DNA of 44,856 nucleotides from an uncultured Lachnospiraceae bacterium (GCA_944383835.1 CALWRE010000235.1:1-44856), one strand, 5' to 3'. Positions 30,605 through 39,979 are shown, counted from the first letter of the stretch. Numbers and translations: made by a program. Notes: generated from the letters alone by a model not told the origin.

Positions 30605-31438
30605 ATGGGAAAAAGAAAAGTGGCAGGGATAATCATCCCCACAGTGGACAATTCCTTTTTTGCCGGCCTGGCGCATTACGCGGAGTGCTGCCTGTATGAA
30701 AAGGGCTATCGGACGATGATCTGCAGCAGTGCCAACGACGCCGAAAAGGAAAAGGAGTATCTGCGGACCCTGGCCGGGAATGAGGCGGAGGGAATCCTCT
30801 GCGTCAGCGGCTTAAGTACGCTGGAAGACGGACTTCTGCCGGAGGATTTTCCTTTTGTATGGGTGGACAGGCATCCTTCGTCCAGCCGGCCGATTCCCTG
30901 GGTGGCCAACGATGACCGGGCGGCGATGGAAGAGGCGGCGGAATATCTGGTGGAAAAAGGCTGCCGGAACATCCTGCTGATGCCGGGCTATCTTGCGGAG
31001 AAAAGCGAGAGCCCCAGAGTGGAGGGGTATCGGCAGGCCCTGAAAAAATGCGGCATCGAATGGAATCCGAAATATATTCTCAACCGCAGCGGACAGGGCA
31101 GTTCGGAGAAGGAGACGGAAGAGCTGGTGCGGGGGATAATCCGGGAAGGCTGTCCGGTGGACGGGATTATTACCAGCAGTGACCGGGCGGCTTTTGGGGC
31201 GATTGCGGCCCTGCGCAGCGTGGGCCTGTACGTACCGGAGGATGTAAAGCTGATCAGCTTTGACAATTCCCCCTATTCGGCGATGGCCTCGCCGGCGATT
31301 ACAGCCCTCGACCGCAAGCCGAAGCAGCTGGCGGAGGAGGCCTGTGAAATCCTCCTTGCCATGATGGAGGGCGGGGAGCCGCCCTGCATGGAGAAAATTG
31401 TGCCGGTTGTACTGGAAAAGAGAGATTCGACCAGATAG
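30605..31438 (+). CDS. LacI/GalR-type sugar-sensing domain without the DNA-binding domain
   Basis: 277 residues. It begins MGKRKVAGIIIPTVDNSFF, exactly where the core domain of LacI regulators starts after the 60-residue helix-turn-helix and hinge. The type I periplasmic-binding fold continues with EYLRTLAGNEAEGILCVSG, NDDRAAMEEAAEYL, RVEGYRQALKKCGI, DGIITSSDRAAFGAIAAL, PEDVKLISFDNSPYS and SPAITALDRKPKQLAEEA. A very good ribosome site (AGGAGGTGAACAT) precedes the ATG, and no helix-turn-helix is encoded upstream in any frame. There is no signal peptide, so it stays in the cytoplasm. It may bind a sugar and act through a partner, or be a truncated regulator that kept translation. Confidence 0.85.
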   Translation: MGKRKVAGIIIPTVDNSFFAGLAHYAECCLYEKGYRTMICSSANDAEKEKEYLRTLAGNEAEGILCVSGLSTLEDGLLPEDFPFVWVDRHPSSSRPIPWVANDDRAAMEEAAEYLVEKGCRNILLMPGYLAEKSESPRVEGYRQALKKCGIEWNPKYILNRSGQGSSEKETEELVRGIIREGCPVDGIITSSDRAAFGAIAALRSVGLYVPEDVKLISFDNSPYSAMASPAITALDRKPKQLAEEACEILLAMMEGGEPPCMEKIVPVVLEKRDSTR

Positions 31439-31444
31439 AAAGAA

Positions 31445-31482
31445 CGGAAGGACTGGGCCGTCACGGCAGCTCAGTCCTTCCG
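31445..31482. terminator. Bidirectional terminator spanning the aroC stop
   Basis: CGGAAGGACTG (31445-31455) pairs perfectly with CAGTCCTTCCG (31472-31482), with an inner GCCGT/ACGGC stem. The aroC stop codon (31461-31463) is inside. TATATTTT follows on the plus strand and a T-rich run on the minus strand. Confidence 0.85.
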
Positions 31483-32573
31483 TATATTTTCTGCAGATGT
31501 TCCATCCGGCTTCCCATGTTCTGGAGCAGCAGGTCGGCTAAGGTCAGGGCTGTCATGGTTTCCACCACTACCACGGCGCGGGGGACGATCAGGGGATCGT
31601 GGCGGCCGTGGATGGAGAGCTCCACGTTCTCGCCCTGGCGGCTTACGGTCTGTTGGGGGGCGGACACAGAGGGGGTGGGCTTAACGGCGGCCCGCAGGAT
31701 CAGGGGGCTGCCGTCGCTGATTCCGCCTAAGACCCCGCCGGAATGGTTGGTCCTTTTATGAATCCCGCTTCCATCGGAAAAGAAGGCGTCGTTATTATAA
31801 AGGCCGGTGGAGCGGGCGGCGGCAAAGCCGTCTCCGATTTCCACTCCCTTCACAGCCCCGATGGACAGGATGGCCTGCCCCAGGCGGGCGTCCAATTTGT
31901 CAAAGACCGGTTCTCCCAGGCCCGCAGGCAGGTGATCGACTCTGCATTCGATTACCCCGCCTGCGGAATTTTTTTCGGCCATGCACTGCTTTACGAATTC
32001 CTCCGCCCGGAGAGCGGCTCCGGCGTCGGGCAGGCAGAAGGGGTTTTGGCGGATCGCGGCGGGGTCAAAGGCGGCGGGATCCGCCTGAACGGGACCGATG
32101 GAGACGGCGTAGGCGCATAAGGTTATGCCCAGGGTCCCCAAGAGCTTAGCGGCGATGGCGCCGGCGGCTACGCGGCCGATGGTTTCCCGGCCGGAGGAAC
32201 GGCCTCCGCCCCGGTGGTCCCGAAAGCCGTATTTCCGATCGAAGGTATAGTCGGCGTGTCCTGGGCGGTATACCTCCCGCAGGGCAGAGTAGTCGGAGGA
32301 ATGCGGATCCTCATTGTATACGATCAGGGAGATGGGGCAGCCGGTGGTGCGTCCTTCAAAGACGCCGGAGAGGATGGTCACCCGGTCCTTTTCGCTGCGC
32401 TTTGTCGTGTAGGCGCTCTGGCCCGGACGGCGCCGGTCGAGATAGGCCTGGATGTCCTCCTCGCTTAGGGCCAGGCCGGCGGGGCAGCCGTCCACAACGG
32501 CTCCGACGGCTTTCCCGTGGGATTCTCCCCAGGTGGTGACAGTAAACAGAGTTCCAAAGGTTGATCCGGCCAT
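31461..32573 (-). CDS. aroC: Chorismate synthase
   Basis: 370 residues. It makes chorismate from EPSP, the last shared step of aromatic amino acid synthesis, using reduced FMN. Signatures GTLFTVTTWGESHGKAVGAVVDG, the RRPGQSAYTTKRSEKD block, RPGHADYTFDRKYGFRDHRGGGRSSGRET split across the first third, and GKFSD-like NNDAFFSDG and SGGVLGGISDG are present. The ATG at 32573 has GGGAGG upstream; extra N-terminal codons in the open frame are not family-like. It is transcribed alone from its own promoter. It is complete and likely active. Confidence 0.96.
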   Translation of the reverse strand: MAGSTFGTLFTVTTWGESHGKAVGAVVDGCPAGLALSEEDIQAYLDRRRPGQSAYTTKRSEKDRVTILSGVFEGRTTGCPISLIVYNEDPHSSDYSALREVYRPGHADYTFDRKYGFRDHRGGGRSSGRETIGRVAAGAIAAKLLGTLGITLCAYAVSIGPVQADPAAFDPAAIRQNPFCLPDAGAALRAEEFVKQCMAEKNSAGGVIECRVDHLPAGLGEPVFDKLDARLGQAILSIGAVKGVEIGDGFAAARSTGLYNNDAFFSDGSGIHKRTNHSGGVLGGISDGSPLILRAAVKPTPSVSAPQQTVSRQGENVELSIHGRHDPLIVPRAVVVVETMTALTLADLLLQNMGSRMEHLQKIYGRTELP

Positions 32574-32604
32574 ATCGATATCCTCCCGTTTCTTTCTGAA
32601 TCTT

Positions 32605-32633
32605 ATCTTACCACAACTGGGCAGACAGGGCAA
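32605..32633 (-). promoter_or_regulatory. SigA-type promoter for aroC
   Basis: On the minus strand TTGCCC (32633-32628), a 17-base spacer and TAAGAT (32610-32605), about 32 bases before the aroC start. Confidence 0.6.
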
Positions 32634-32650
32634 GGACGGAGAAAAAGGTA

Positions 32651-32679
32651 TTGAGGTTTACAGAAGAGTGGAGTATACT
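32651..32679 (+). promoter_or_regulatory. SigA-type promoter for the DUF3810 gene
   Basis: TTGAGG (32651-32656), 17 bases and TATACT (32674-32679), back to back with the aroC promoter. Confidence 0.6.
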
Positions 32680-32732
32680 GGAGAGAGCAAATCGAGAGGG
32701 TGCAAGGGGCGACGGAAAACCAGGTGGACAGG

Positions 32733-33821
32733 ATGAAAAAAAGACACAAAAAGACAACAATCATTGCGGCAGCCCTCCTTTTGGCAGCGGCAGCTTTGCA
32801 GCTGGCGGCCAGAGGGATAACCGGATTTGCCGATCTCTATAGCCAAACGGTTTACCCCGTTTTGGTGGGGGTGATAGGACGTATTTTCTCGATTCTTCCA
32901 TTTTCAGTGGTGGAAATCGGATTATATTTGCTGATTTTGTCTGCATTAGTGGGGATAGCTCTTCTGCTTATCCGGACAGCCCGCCGGCGGATCACGGCAG
33001 GGCAGGCCTTCCTGGCCGCGGGACGGACGCTTTTGCTGGCCGCAGCAGCCCTGCTTTTTTCCTACACTGCAGGCTGCGGGATAAACTATTACCGGACGCC
33101 TTTTTCGGCGGAGGCCGGTTTTTTAATGGAAGAGTCTGGCCGGGAGGAGCTTGCATCTCTCTGCCGCCTGCTGGCGTCCCAGATCAACGAGGCGGCGAAG
33201 GGGATTGAGACGGACAGCGAGGGCTGCCTAATTTTGACAGAAGACGCGGAGGAGACGGCGCGAAGAGCGATGGAAGCCCTGGGCGAACGATATGAATCTC
33301 TGCGGGGGTATTATCCCCAGCCCAAGGGCTTACTGTTTTCCCGCCTTCTGTCCGTACAGAAAATAGAAGGGGTTTACTCCCCTTTTACGCTGGAGGCCAA
33401 TTATAACCAGGAGATGCCGGAGGTGAATATTCCGTCCACCCTCTGCCATGAGCTTTCCCATCTGCGAGGGTTCATGCGGGAGGACGAGGCCAATTTCATC
33501 GCCTACCTCGCCTGCCTGGAGTCCGGCGATCCCTCGTTTGTCTACAGCGGGGCGATTCTGGCCTTTATTCACAGCGGCAATGCCCTGTATGCAAACGGGG
33601 GACAGGAGGAATACTACAATATCTATAACAGCCTCTGCGATACGGCGAAGAGGGATATGGCGGCGGACAGCGCCTTCTGGCGCCAGTTCGACGGCCCGGT
33701 TGCGGAGGCGTCCAGCCAGGTGAACGATGCTTATTTAAAAGCAAACAGTCAGGAAGACGGGGTAAGGAGCTACGGCAGGATGGTGGATCTGCTTTTGGCT
33801 TTTTACCGGGAGAGAGGGTGA
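32733..33821 (+). CDS. DUF3810 membrane protein with a zinc-protease motif
   Basis: 362 residues. Three membrane helices (roughly 10-30, 45-75 and 90-110) precede an outer domain. YYRTPFSAEAG and the strong gluzincin-like motif LCHELSHLRGFMREDEANF (near residue 235) place HExxH and a downstream glutamate as candidate zinc ligands. This agrees with the DUF3810 family, whose substrates are unknown. The ATG at 32733 follows AGGTGGACAGG; a GTG at 32700 would extend into the leader. The lipid kinase gene follows six bases downstream and the primary sigma factor after that, so the gene may share their transcript. Confidence 0.85.
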   Translation: MKKRHKKTTIIAAALLLAAAALQLAARGITGFADLYSQTVYPVLVGVIGRIFSILPFSVVEIGLYLLILSALVGIALLLIRTARRRITAGQAFLAAGRTLLLAAAALLFSYTAGCGINYYRTPFSAEAGFLMEESGREELASLCRLLASQINEAAKGIETDSEGCLILTEDAEETARRAMEALGERYESLRGYYPQPKGLLFSRLLSVQKIEGVYSPFTLEANYNQEMPEVNIPSTLCHELSHLRGFMREDEANFIAYLACLESGDPSFVYSGAILAFIHSGNALYANGGQEEYYNIYNSLCDTAKRDMAADSAFWRQFDGPVAEASSQVNDAYLKANSQEDGVRSYGRMVDLLLAFYRERG

Positions 33822-33827
33822 ACGGCA

Positions 33828-34760
33828 ATGGCACAGAAAAAGATGCTGTTTCTTTATAATCCGCATGCAGGGAAGTATGCGATCAAAAACAAGCTGATGG
33901 ATATCATCAATATTTTTGTCCAGGCAGATTATAAAATTCAAATCTATGCGACCCAGGGCCATGGAGACGCGATAAAGGCGGCGGCCAAATATGGGAAAAA
34001 TAAGGACTGCGTCGTATGCAGCGGGGGAGACGGCACCCTCAATGAGACGGTCTGCGGCCTGATGCAGCTGGAAAAGCGTCCGGTGATCGGCTATATCCCC
34101 GCCGGTACGACCAACGATTTCGCCTATACCCATAAACTGTCCAAGAACATGCTTACCGCGGCGAAGACGATTGTGGAGGGCAGGCCGGAGGCAATCGATC
34201 TGGGAAAATTCAACGACCGCTATTTTACCTATGTGGCCGGCTTTGGCGCATTTACCGACGTCCCTTATAAGACGCCTCAGGAGATGAAGGCTGTCCTGGG
34301 CCACCCGGCATACCTGCTGGAGGGCGTGAAAAGGCTCGCTGCGCTGACGCCCTACCGGATGCGGGTGGAGGTGGACGAGGAAGTGCTGGAGGAGGAATTC
34401 CTGCTGGGTCTGGTCAGCAATTCGGTCCGGGTAGCGGGGATGAAGGGGATGCAGGGCAAGGATGTGGTTACGGACGACGGCCTGCACGAGGTGCTCCTGG
34501 TGCGCAATCCGAAAAATCCTATTGACCTGCAGGAAACGCTGGTCGGCTTATTCCAGCCCTCCTCCCCCTCCGTCCATATTTTCCGAAGAAAAGTAAAAAA
34601 AATACGTTTCCTCAGCGAGACGGCAGTGGACTGGGTGCTGGACGGAGAGTACGGCGGCTCTCACACGGAGGTTACCATCGAGAATATTCCGCAGGCCGTG
34701 GAGATTTTAAAAAATCCCCCTGTTCACAAAAAAAACACTTTACAGGAGGGGCCAAGTTGA
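33828..34760 (+). CDS. Diacylglycerol kinase family lipid kinase
   Basis: 310 residues. The catalytic domain has FLYNPHAGK, the glycine-rich nucleotide site [15 protein letters not shown] and [11 protein letters not shown], as in DgkB/YegS/BmrU lipid kinases. The C-terminal beta-sandwich carries [13 protein letters not shown] and WVLDGEYGG. DgkB recycles diacylglycerol released by lipoteichoic acid synthesis to phosphatidic acid; the exact lipid here is not certain. It acts at the inner membrane face. The last 20 codons overlap the promoter of the downstream primary sigma gene. Confidence 0.9.
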   Translation: MAQKKMLFLYNPHAGKYAIKNKLMDIINIFVQADYKIQIYATQGHGDAIKAAAKYGKNKDCVVCSGGDGTLNETVCGLMQLEKRPVIGYIPAGTTNDFAYTHKLSKNMLTAAKTIVEGRPEAIDLGKFNDRYFTYVAGFGAFTDVPYKTPQEMKAVLGHPAYLLEGVKRLAALTPYRMRVEVDEEVLEEEFLLGLVSNSVRVAGMKGMQGKDVVTDDGLHEVLLVRNPKNPIDLQETLVGLFQPSSPSVHIFRRKVKKIRFLSETAVDWVLDGEYGGSHTEVTIENIPQAVEILKNPPVHKKNTLQEGPS

Positions 34761-34767
34761 CTATAAT
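34739..34767 (+). promoter_or_regulatory. Strong SigA promoter for rpoD inside the kinase gene end
   Basis: TTTACA (34739-34744), exactly 17 bases, then a perfect TATAAT (34762-34767). The -35 and most of the spacer lie within the last codons of the lipid kinase gene. Confidence 0.75.
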
Positions 34768-34836
34768 GTAAAGTTGTCAGAGTGTATCTCTCGTCATGGA
34801 CATTTTTTATGTACCAAAAGAAAGGGAGTTTTACTT

Positions 34837-35967
34837 GTGGAAAAAGAAAAATTTTTAGAGAATCTACAAAAGCTGGTTGAATTGGGAAAAAGCAAAAAAT
34901 CAACACTGGACAGCAATGACATTAACGAGGTCTTTGCCGGCGAAAACCTGTCCGTAGATGATCTGGATAATATCTATCAGTATCTGGAGGGCAAGGGAAT
35001 CGATGTGCTGCGCGAAATGGGGGATGACCCTGCGATCGACGACTCTTTGATCCTGGACCCGGACGGAGAAGATTTTATGGGCGACGGCGAGGAGGAAGAG
35101 GACATCGATCTGGACGCCATCGGCCTGCTGGACGGCATTGGCACGGAGGATCCGGTTCGGATGTATCTGAAGGAGATCGGCACCGTTCCTCTGCTTACGG
35201 CGGACGAGGAGCTGGAGCTTGCCAAGCGCAAGGCGGAAGGCGATCAGGAGGCGAAGGAGAGGCTGATCGAGGCCAATCTCCGTCTGGTGGTCAGCATAGC
35301 CAAGCGCTATACCGGCCGCGGCATGAGTTTCCTCGACTTGGTGCAGGAGGGCAATCTGGGTCTGATTAAGGGCGTGGAGAAGTTTGACTATACGAAGGGC
35401 TATAAGCTGAGCACCTATGCTACCTGGTGGATCCGCCAGTCGGTGACCAGAGCCCTTGCGGACCAGGCCCGTACGATTCGTGTGCCCGTACATATGGTGG
35501 AGACCATCAATAAGATGTCCAAGATGCAGAGAAAGCTGACGCTGGAGCTGGGATACGAGCCCTCGGTGGCGGAGCTGTCAAAGGCCCTCGATATGCCCGA
35601 GGAGAAGGTCATGGAGATTATGCAGATCGCCAGAGAGCCAGCCTCCCTGGAGACGCCGATCGGCGAGGAGGATGATTCCAATCTGGGCGATTTTGTTGCG
35701 GACAACAATGCGGTTACGCCGGAGGGAAATGTGGAGTCGGTGATGCTTCGGGAGCATATCGACGCCCTCCTGGAGGATCTGAAGGATAGGGAGAGGCAGG
35801 TAATCGTCCTGCGCTTTGGCTTGGCGGACGGTCATCCCCGGACACTGGAGGAGGTGGGTAAGGAATTCAATGTTACCCGCGAGCGCATCCGTCAGATAGA
35901 GGCCAAGGCTCTGCGCAAGCTGCGCAATCCGGTCCGCAGCAAGAGGATCCGCGATTTCCTGCAGTGA
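34837..35967 (+). CDS. rpoD: Primary RNA polymerase sigma factor (SigA)
   Basis: 376 residues. Region 1.1-like acidic N-terminus (about 1-100), region 1.2 [17 protein letters not shown], region 2 [53 protein letters not shown] read in blocks, region 3 with [15 protein letters not shown], and region 4 [15 protein letters not shown] with [19 protein letters not shown] are all intact. The start is a GTG at 34837 with GGGAG eight bases upstream; in-frame codons before it lack a ribosome site. dnaG normally sits directly upstream in Bacillota; here the neighbour is a lipid kinase instead. A strong terminator follows. Confidence 0.97.
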   Translation: MEKEKFLENLQKLVELGKSKKSTLDSNDINEVFAGENLSVDDLDNIYQYLEGKGIDVLREMGDDPAIDDSLILDPDGEDFMGDGEEEEDIDLDAIGLLDGIGTEDPVRMYLKEIGTVPLLTADEELELAKRKAEGDQEAKERLIEANLRLVVSIAKRYTGRGMSFLDLVQEGNLGLIKGVEKFDYTKGYKLSTYATWWIRQSVTRALADQARTIRVPVHMVETINKMSKMQRKLTLELGYEPSVAELSKALDMPEEKVMEIMQIAREPASLETPIGEEDDSNLGDFVADNNAVTPEGNVESVMLREHIDALLEDLKDRERQVIVLRFGLADGHPRTLEEVGKEFNVTRERIRQIEAKALRKLRNPVRSKRIRDFLQ

Positions 35968-36029
35968 CGACAGCTGCATTGACTCGGATCAGGCATAAAA
36001 TCAGACGGTAGAAATAAACAGGAACAGAG

Positions 36030-36071
36030 GGACGCCCTCAGGCCGGATTTGCGGCCGGAGGGCGTCCTTTT
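36030..36071 (+). terminator. Strong intrinsic terminator of rpoD
   Basis: GGACGCCCTC (36030-36039) pairs with GAGGGCGTCC (36058-36067); an inner GGCCG/CGGCC stem and TTTT follow. It is also positioned to terminate the convergent hypothetical gene. Confidence 0.85.
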
Positions 36072-36074
36072 CGG

Positions 36075-36551
36075 TTAATTCAGGACAACGATCTTGCGCG
36101 GCGTTGTCTGAGGCGGGATGCTGCGCGTGGTGGCGCTGTAGTAGACGAAGAGAAAATGCTCCGAAGGACTGCAGCCAAACAGCTGGCCGTTCTGGGTGAC
36201 GATGGTGGTGGAGGGGGCCAGATTCAGCCGCAGGCTCTGATCCTGGGAAACCAGGCTCTGATCGAAATAGCCCAGGTATCCCTGTTCCGACGGCCGGAGC
36301 ACGGCTACCAGCTGAGCCTGGTAGCGGGGCGGATAAATCAGGGGAACGGCCAGATCCCCGTCGTAGTAGGCGACGACGCGCATTCCGACGCGCAGGCGGG
36401 TATTCCCCAGGACAACGGTGTCGTTGTCAACGATAAAGTTGACCTGGCCTCCTTCGTCGGAGGAAATGAAAAGAACCATCGTGGAGCAGTCATCCTGCCT
36501 GCTGATGTTTAAAATCGTTCCCGTGATGGGAATGAGAGAGCTGTAGTTCAT
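36075..36551 (-). CDS. Conserved hypothetical beta-rich protein
   Basis: 158 residues, no signal peptide or membrane helix. It begins MNYSSLIPITGTILNISRQ and has NFIVDNDTVVLGNTRLRVGMRVVAYYDGDLAVPLIYPPRYQA (read in blocks), suggesting a small OB-like barrel, then a second half of unknown fold. I recall similar proteins in Clostridia but none with a known role. The ATG at 36551 has AAGGA nine bases upstream; the frame is open to 36602 without a ribosome site. It stands alone, convergent with rpoD and divergent from the sugar operon. Confidence 0.7.
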   Translation of the reverse strand: MNYSSLIPITGTILNISRQDDCSTMVLFISSDEGGQVNFIVDNDTVVLGNTRLRVGMRVVAYYDGDLAVPLIYPPRYQAQLVAVLRPSEQGYLGYFDQSLVSQDQSLRLNLAPSTTIVTQNGQLFGCSPSEHFLFVYYSATTRSIPPQTTPRKIVVLN

Positions 36552-36702
36552 AAAAAATCCTTTTTCTTTTAATATATGGCTCGCTTGCGATAAAGTGCAC
36601 AAATAGAAGAATTTACATATTTTTTACCCGTTTCCGACTGGAAGTTAAAGATAGCATCATATAATAGTACTATTGCAGTGGAGGCAAGCAAAGGAGGAAA
36701 GA

Positions 36703-37620
36703 ATGACTTTACAGAAAAAGAACCTTCGCAGGCAAAACGGCCGGGCTGTGCAGAGAGCCATCCGGAGACGGAGGCAGATAAAACCCTATCTTTATCTGGT
36801 TCCTATTATTTTCTTTGCCATCGCATTTGTCTATTACCCTTTTGGAAAAACCTTTTTGTACAGTTTCTGCACGGTCAACGCAAAAGGACAAATTACCGGG
36901 TTCGCCGGCTGGGAGAATTTTGCCTATCTGTTCCAGCACCGGAATTTTAAAATTGCGCTGCTCAACACCCTGAAACTGACCGCCATGTTTGTCCCGCTGA
37001 ATCTGTGCGTTTCCCTGGGGCTTGCTCTTTTGTGCAATCAAAAGCGCAGGCTGAGCGGGGTTTATGAAACCATGTTTACCCTGCCGATGGCGGTTCCGAT
37101 GTCGGCCGCTGCCATGATTTTCAAAATTCTCTTTAATCCCACCGTCGGCTACATCAACTATTTCCTTGGGATCCAGCTCGGCTGGTTTGAGGACAGGAAA
37201 GTCGCGATGTACGGCATTTTGATCCTCTGCCTTTGGATGGGAATGGCTTTTGATTTCCTTCTGTTTTTGTCGGCTCTGCGCGCCGTACCGGATCAGCTGC
37301 TGGAGGCGGCTTCTTTGGATGGGGCCGGATTTTTCACCAAGCTGTTCCGGATTCGGATTCCGATGATAATGCCGACGGCTCTCTATGTGATATGCACCAA
37401 CATGGTACTGTCAATGATGACCTCGGGGCCGGTGATGATTATTACCGAGGGAGGGCCTTCCCGGGCGACAACCACCCTGATTTATATGATGTACACCTCC
37501 GGCTATCAGTCGTCGGATTACAGCCTGGCGGCGTGCATCAGCATTGTGACCTTCTTACTGACCTTCGGCATGACGGCCCTCGCCCTCGTGTTCGACAGCA
37601 GGAGAACTTGTTATGAATAA
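36703..37620 (+). CDS. Carbohydrate ABC transporter permease, MalF/UgpA type
   Basis: 305 residues with six membrane helices (first at about 25-45). The cytoplasmic EAA loop reads EAASLDGAGFFTKLFRIRIP (about 207-226), which contacts the ATPase. The N-terminus is very basic. The ATG at 36703 has AAAGGAGG upstream; an earlier ATG at 36673 lacks one. It is the first gene of a six-gene operon. A TATAAT at 36661-36666 lies just upstream but I see no good -35, so activation by a regulator is possible. Confidence 0.92.
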   Translation: MTLQKKNLRRQNGRAVQRAIRRRRQIKPYLYLVPIIFFAIAFVYYPFGKTFLYSFCTVNAKGQITGFAGWENFAYLFQHRNFKIALLNTLKLTAMFVPLNLCVSLGLALLCNQKRRLSGVYETMFTLPMAVPMSAAAMIFKILFNPTVGYINYFLGIQLGWFEDRKVAMYGILILCLWMGMAFDFLLFLSALRAVPDQLLEAASLDGAGFFTKLFRIRIPMIMPTALYVICTNMVLSMMTSGPVMIITEGGPSRATTTLIYMMYTSGYQSSDYSLAACISIVTFLLTFGMTALALVFDSRRTCYE

Positions 37621-37634
37621 GGAGGGCAAATCCT

Positions 37635-38471
37635 ATGACAAAAAAGGCGAAAAAACGTACGGCTGACCTTTCCGTCACCATAACGGCCCTGATTCTTGGG
37701 TGCATCATTGTTTTCCCGGTGATTTACTGCATTTTCGGGGCCTTTAAAACCCGCGTGGAATTCGGCAGCTATCCCCCTGCCTTTTTGCCGGACAGCTTTG
37801 CAAATCTGGATAATTTCAAAGAGGCTCTCGATAAAACGCCGCTTCTTCGCTATATGTTCAATTCGCTGATTGTCGCCTGCCTTGGCACGGCGGTGCGGAT
37901 GACGTTTTCCGTCCTGGCGGCCTATTCCTTTGCTTTCTTTGATTTCAAAGGGAAGAAATTCCTTTTCCTTGTGGTTCTGGCGACCATGATGCTGCCGGGA
38001 GATACGCTGATGGTGACGAACTACCTGACGGTTTCCCGTCTGAATCTGCTGGACACTTATTTGGGCATGTGCATTACCTCCTTTGTGGGGGCCTCGCAGA
38101 TGTTCATGCTGCGACAGAATTTTCGGACGATTCCGCGGGCTCTGCGGGACGCCGCCCGGCTGGACGGCTGCAGCGATCTTCGTTTCCTGCGCAGCGTGGT
38201 TTTGCCCGTTTCCCGGCCGGTGCTTCTGACCTTATGCGTACAGTCCTTTATCAATCTGTGGAATGCGTATCTGTGGCCGCTTTTGGTGACCAACCGGGAT
38301 GAAATGCGCACCGTGCAGGTGGGCGTTACAATGCTGACCGCCGTCGGGAACACCAATTATCATCTGATTCTGGCGGCAGTAACCCTGACCCTGCTTCCTT
38401 CGTTCGGAATGTTTATCATTCTGAGAAAAAACATTGTCAAGGGGATGACCTCCGGCGCACTCGTCGGTTAG
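37635..38471 (+). CDS. Carbohydrate ABC transporter permease, MalG/UgpE type
   Basis: 278 residues with six membrane helices and the EAA-loop variant RDAARLDGCSDLRFLRSVVLPVSRP split across about 176-200. The end NIVKGMTSGALVG matches the usual GAVKG terminus of this subfamily. RBS AAGGAGG precedes the ATG; it lies 14 bases after the first permease. The pair forms the channel for a substrate delivered by the binding protein encoded next. No ATPase gene is in the operon. Confidence 0.92.
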   Translation: MTKKAKKRTADLSVTITALILGCIIVFPVIYCIFGAFKTRVEFGSYPPAFLPDSFANLDNFKEALDKTPLLRYMFNSLIVACLGTAVRMTFSVLAAYSFAFFDFKGKKFLFLVVLATMMLPGDTLMVTNYLTVSRLNLLDTYLGMCITSFVGASQMFMLRQNFRTIPRALRDAARLDGCSDLRFLRSVVLPVSRPVLLTLCVQSFINLWNAYLWPLLVTNRDEMRTVQVGVTMLTAVGNTNYHLILAAVTLTLLPSFGMFIILRKNIVKGMTSGALVG

Positions 38472-38500
38472 GCATAAATAAATTCAAGGAGGAAAACGAG

Positions 38501-39919
38501 ATGAAAAGAAAATGGACGGCATGGCTGCTGGTGCTGGCGATGACTGCCGTGATGCTTGCCGGCTGCAGCCGCTCGGACAGCGAGAGCACGGCGGCTCCTT
38601 CCGGCGGTACGGAGCAGGCAGGAGGAAATGCAGCCGGAGACAGCGATGGACCCAGGACGATTGTGGTATGGCATTCCATGTCCGACGATGCCGGCGTTCT
38701 GATGGATCAGTTTGTCAGCGATTTTAATGCGGGAGCAGGAAAAGAGATGAATATCCAGGTGGAATCCGTATATCAGGGCTCTTATTCGGATACCAGCACG
38801 AAGCTTCGTACCATCCTGCAGAATGAGCAGTACGATCAGCTGCCCGATGTGATTCAGATTGACGCCACCGGCATTGTGGACTATCAGAATTCAGGCTATG
38901 CCTATACGGTGGACGATGCCCTGGCAGCCGATCCGGATTATGATCTGTCCCAGATTATGACAGCCCCTCTGATGGCCTGGAATTACGGAGGCGTTCAGTA
39001 TGGAATGCCTTTCCCTTCATCGACCACGGTAATGTACTACAACAAGACTCTGCTGGACGAAGCAGGCATTGCGCAGCCTCCGACGACCTTCGCCGAGATC
39101 ATTGAAGCGGCCGGAAAACTGCCGGACACCAATGCGGACGGAGTAGATCTGACGGTTTATGCACAGATTCCCAACACGCCTACTCTGGCGAACTGGATTG
39201 GACAGATTCCGGGAACGGACAGCGACGCCTCCTACGTGGTCAACAATCGGAACGGCAGGGACGGGACGGCTACCGAGCTGGTCTGCGATAAGGAAGGGAC
39301 GCTTAAAACCTTCCTGACGGAATGGAAGAAGATGTATGACGCCGGGGCGGTGGCGAATCTGAGCAGCGGCCAGTCCGATATGTTTTTTGCCGGCCAGCTG
39401 GTATTCTTTACGACATCCACTTCCAACCTGAATACCCTTCTGACGACGATCGACGGACGTTTTGAGCTGGGATGCAGCTATTATCCCAGGGTAAACGCCG
39501 AGGCAAATTACGGGGCCACGATTGCCGGCGCCTCGATGTGCATGTTCAATAAGGGCGACGAGAAGCAGGCGCAGGCAGCCTGGGAGTTTATCAAATACCT
39601 CTGTTCCCCGGAGGTTCAGGCGGATCTGGCCATGGGAACCGGCTATTTTGCAGTGAACACAGGGGCTGAGGAACTTCCGGAATATCAGGAATTCCTGGAG
39701 CAGTACCCTCAGTATTCGGTAGGCTTAGATCAGCTGAACCAGACCAGCACCGATATGGTGAACGTCACGGTGGGCCCCAGCACGGATTTCTATCTGACGA
39801 TCCAGGATATGATTACGATGATGCTGGAGGAGGATATGGATATCGATGAAGCGGTGGAAGAGATGAGCGCCGCCCTCAACGATCTTCTGGCTCAGTACAA
39901 CCGCAACAACGCGTCGTAA
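38501..39919 (+). CDS. Extracellular solute-binding lipoprotein for sugars (UgpB-like)
   Basis: 472 residues. The signal peptide ends in the lipobox VMLAGC with Cys22; a short Ser/Gly/Ala linker leads to the family 1 binding fold. IVVWHSMSDDAGVLMDQFV, PDVIQIDATGIVDYQNSGY, MPFPSSTTVMYYNKTLLDEAG and AAWEFIKYLCSPEVQADLAMGTGYFAVN are typical of glycerol-3-phosphate/sugar binding proteins. It captures the substrate outside the cell and passes it to the two permeases. AAGGAGG is eight bases upstream. The specificity is not predictable by eye. Confidence 0.92.
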   Translation: MKRKWTAWLLVLAMTAVMLAGCSRSDSESTAAPSGGTEQAGGNAAGDSDGPRTIVVWHSMSDDAGVLMDQFVSDFNAGAGKEMNIQVESVYQGSYSDTSTKLRTILQNEQYDQLPDVIQIDATGIVDYQNSGYAYTVDDALAADPDYDLSQIMTAPLMAWNYGGVQYGMPFPSSTTVMYYNKTLLDEAGIAQPPTTFAEIIEAAGKLPDTNADGVDLTVYAQIPNTPTLANWIGQIPGTDSDASYVVNNRNGRDGTATELVCDKEGTLKTFLTEWKKMYDAGAVANLSSGQSDMFFAGQLVFFTTSTSNLNTLLTTIDGRFELGCSYYPRVNAEANYGATIAGASMCMFNKGDEKQAQAAWEFIKYLCSPEVQADLAMGTGYFAVNTGAEELPEYQEFLEQYPQYSVGLDQLNQTSTDMVNVTVGPSTDFYLTIQDMITMMLEEDMDIDEAVEEMSAALNDLLAQYNRNNAS

Positions 39920-39979
39920 GGCGGTATGGGCCGGCGGTTTCGGATCGGCAGGGTCATATGATGGGAGGAATGAGAAGAA

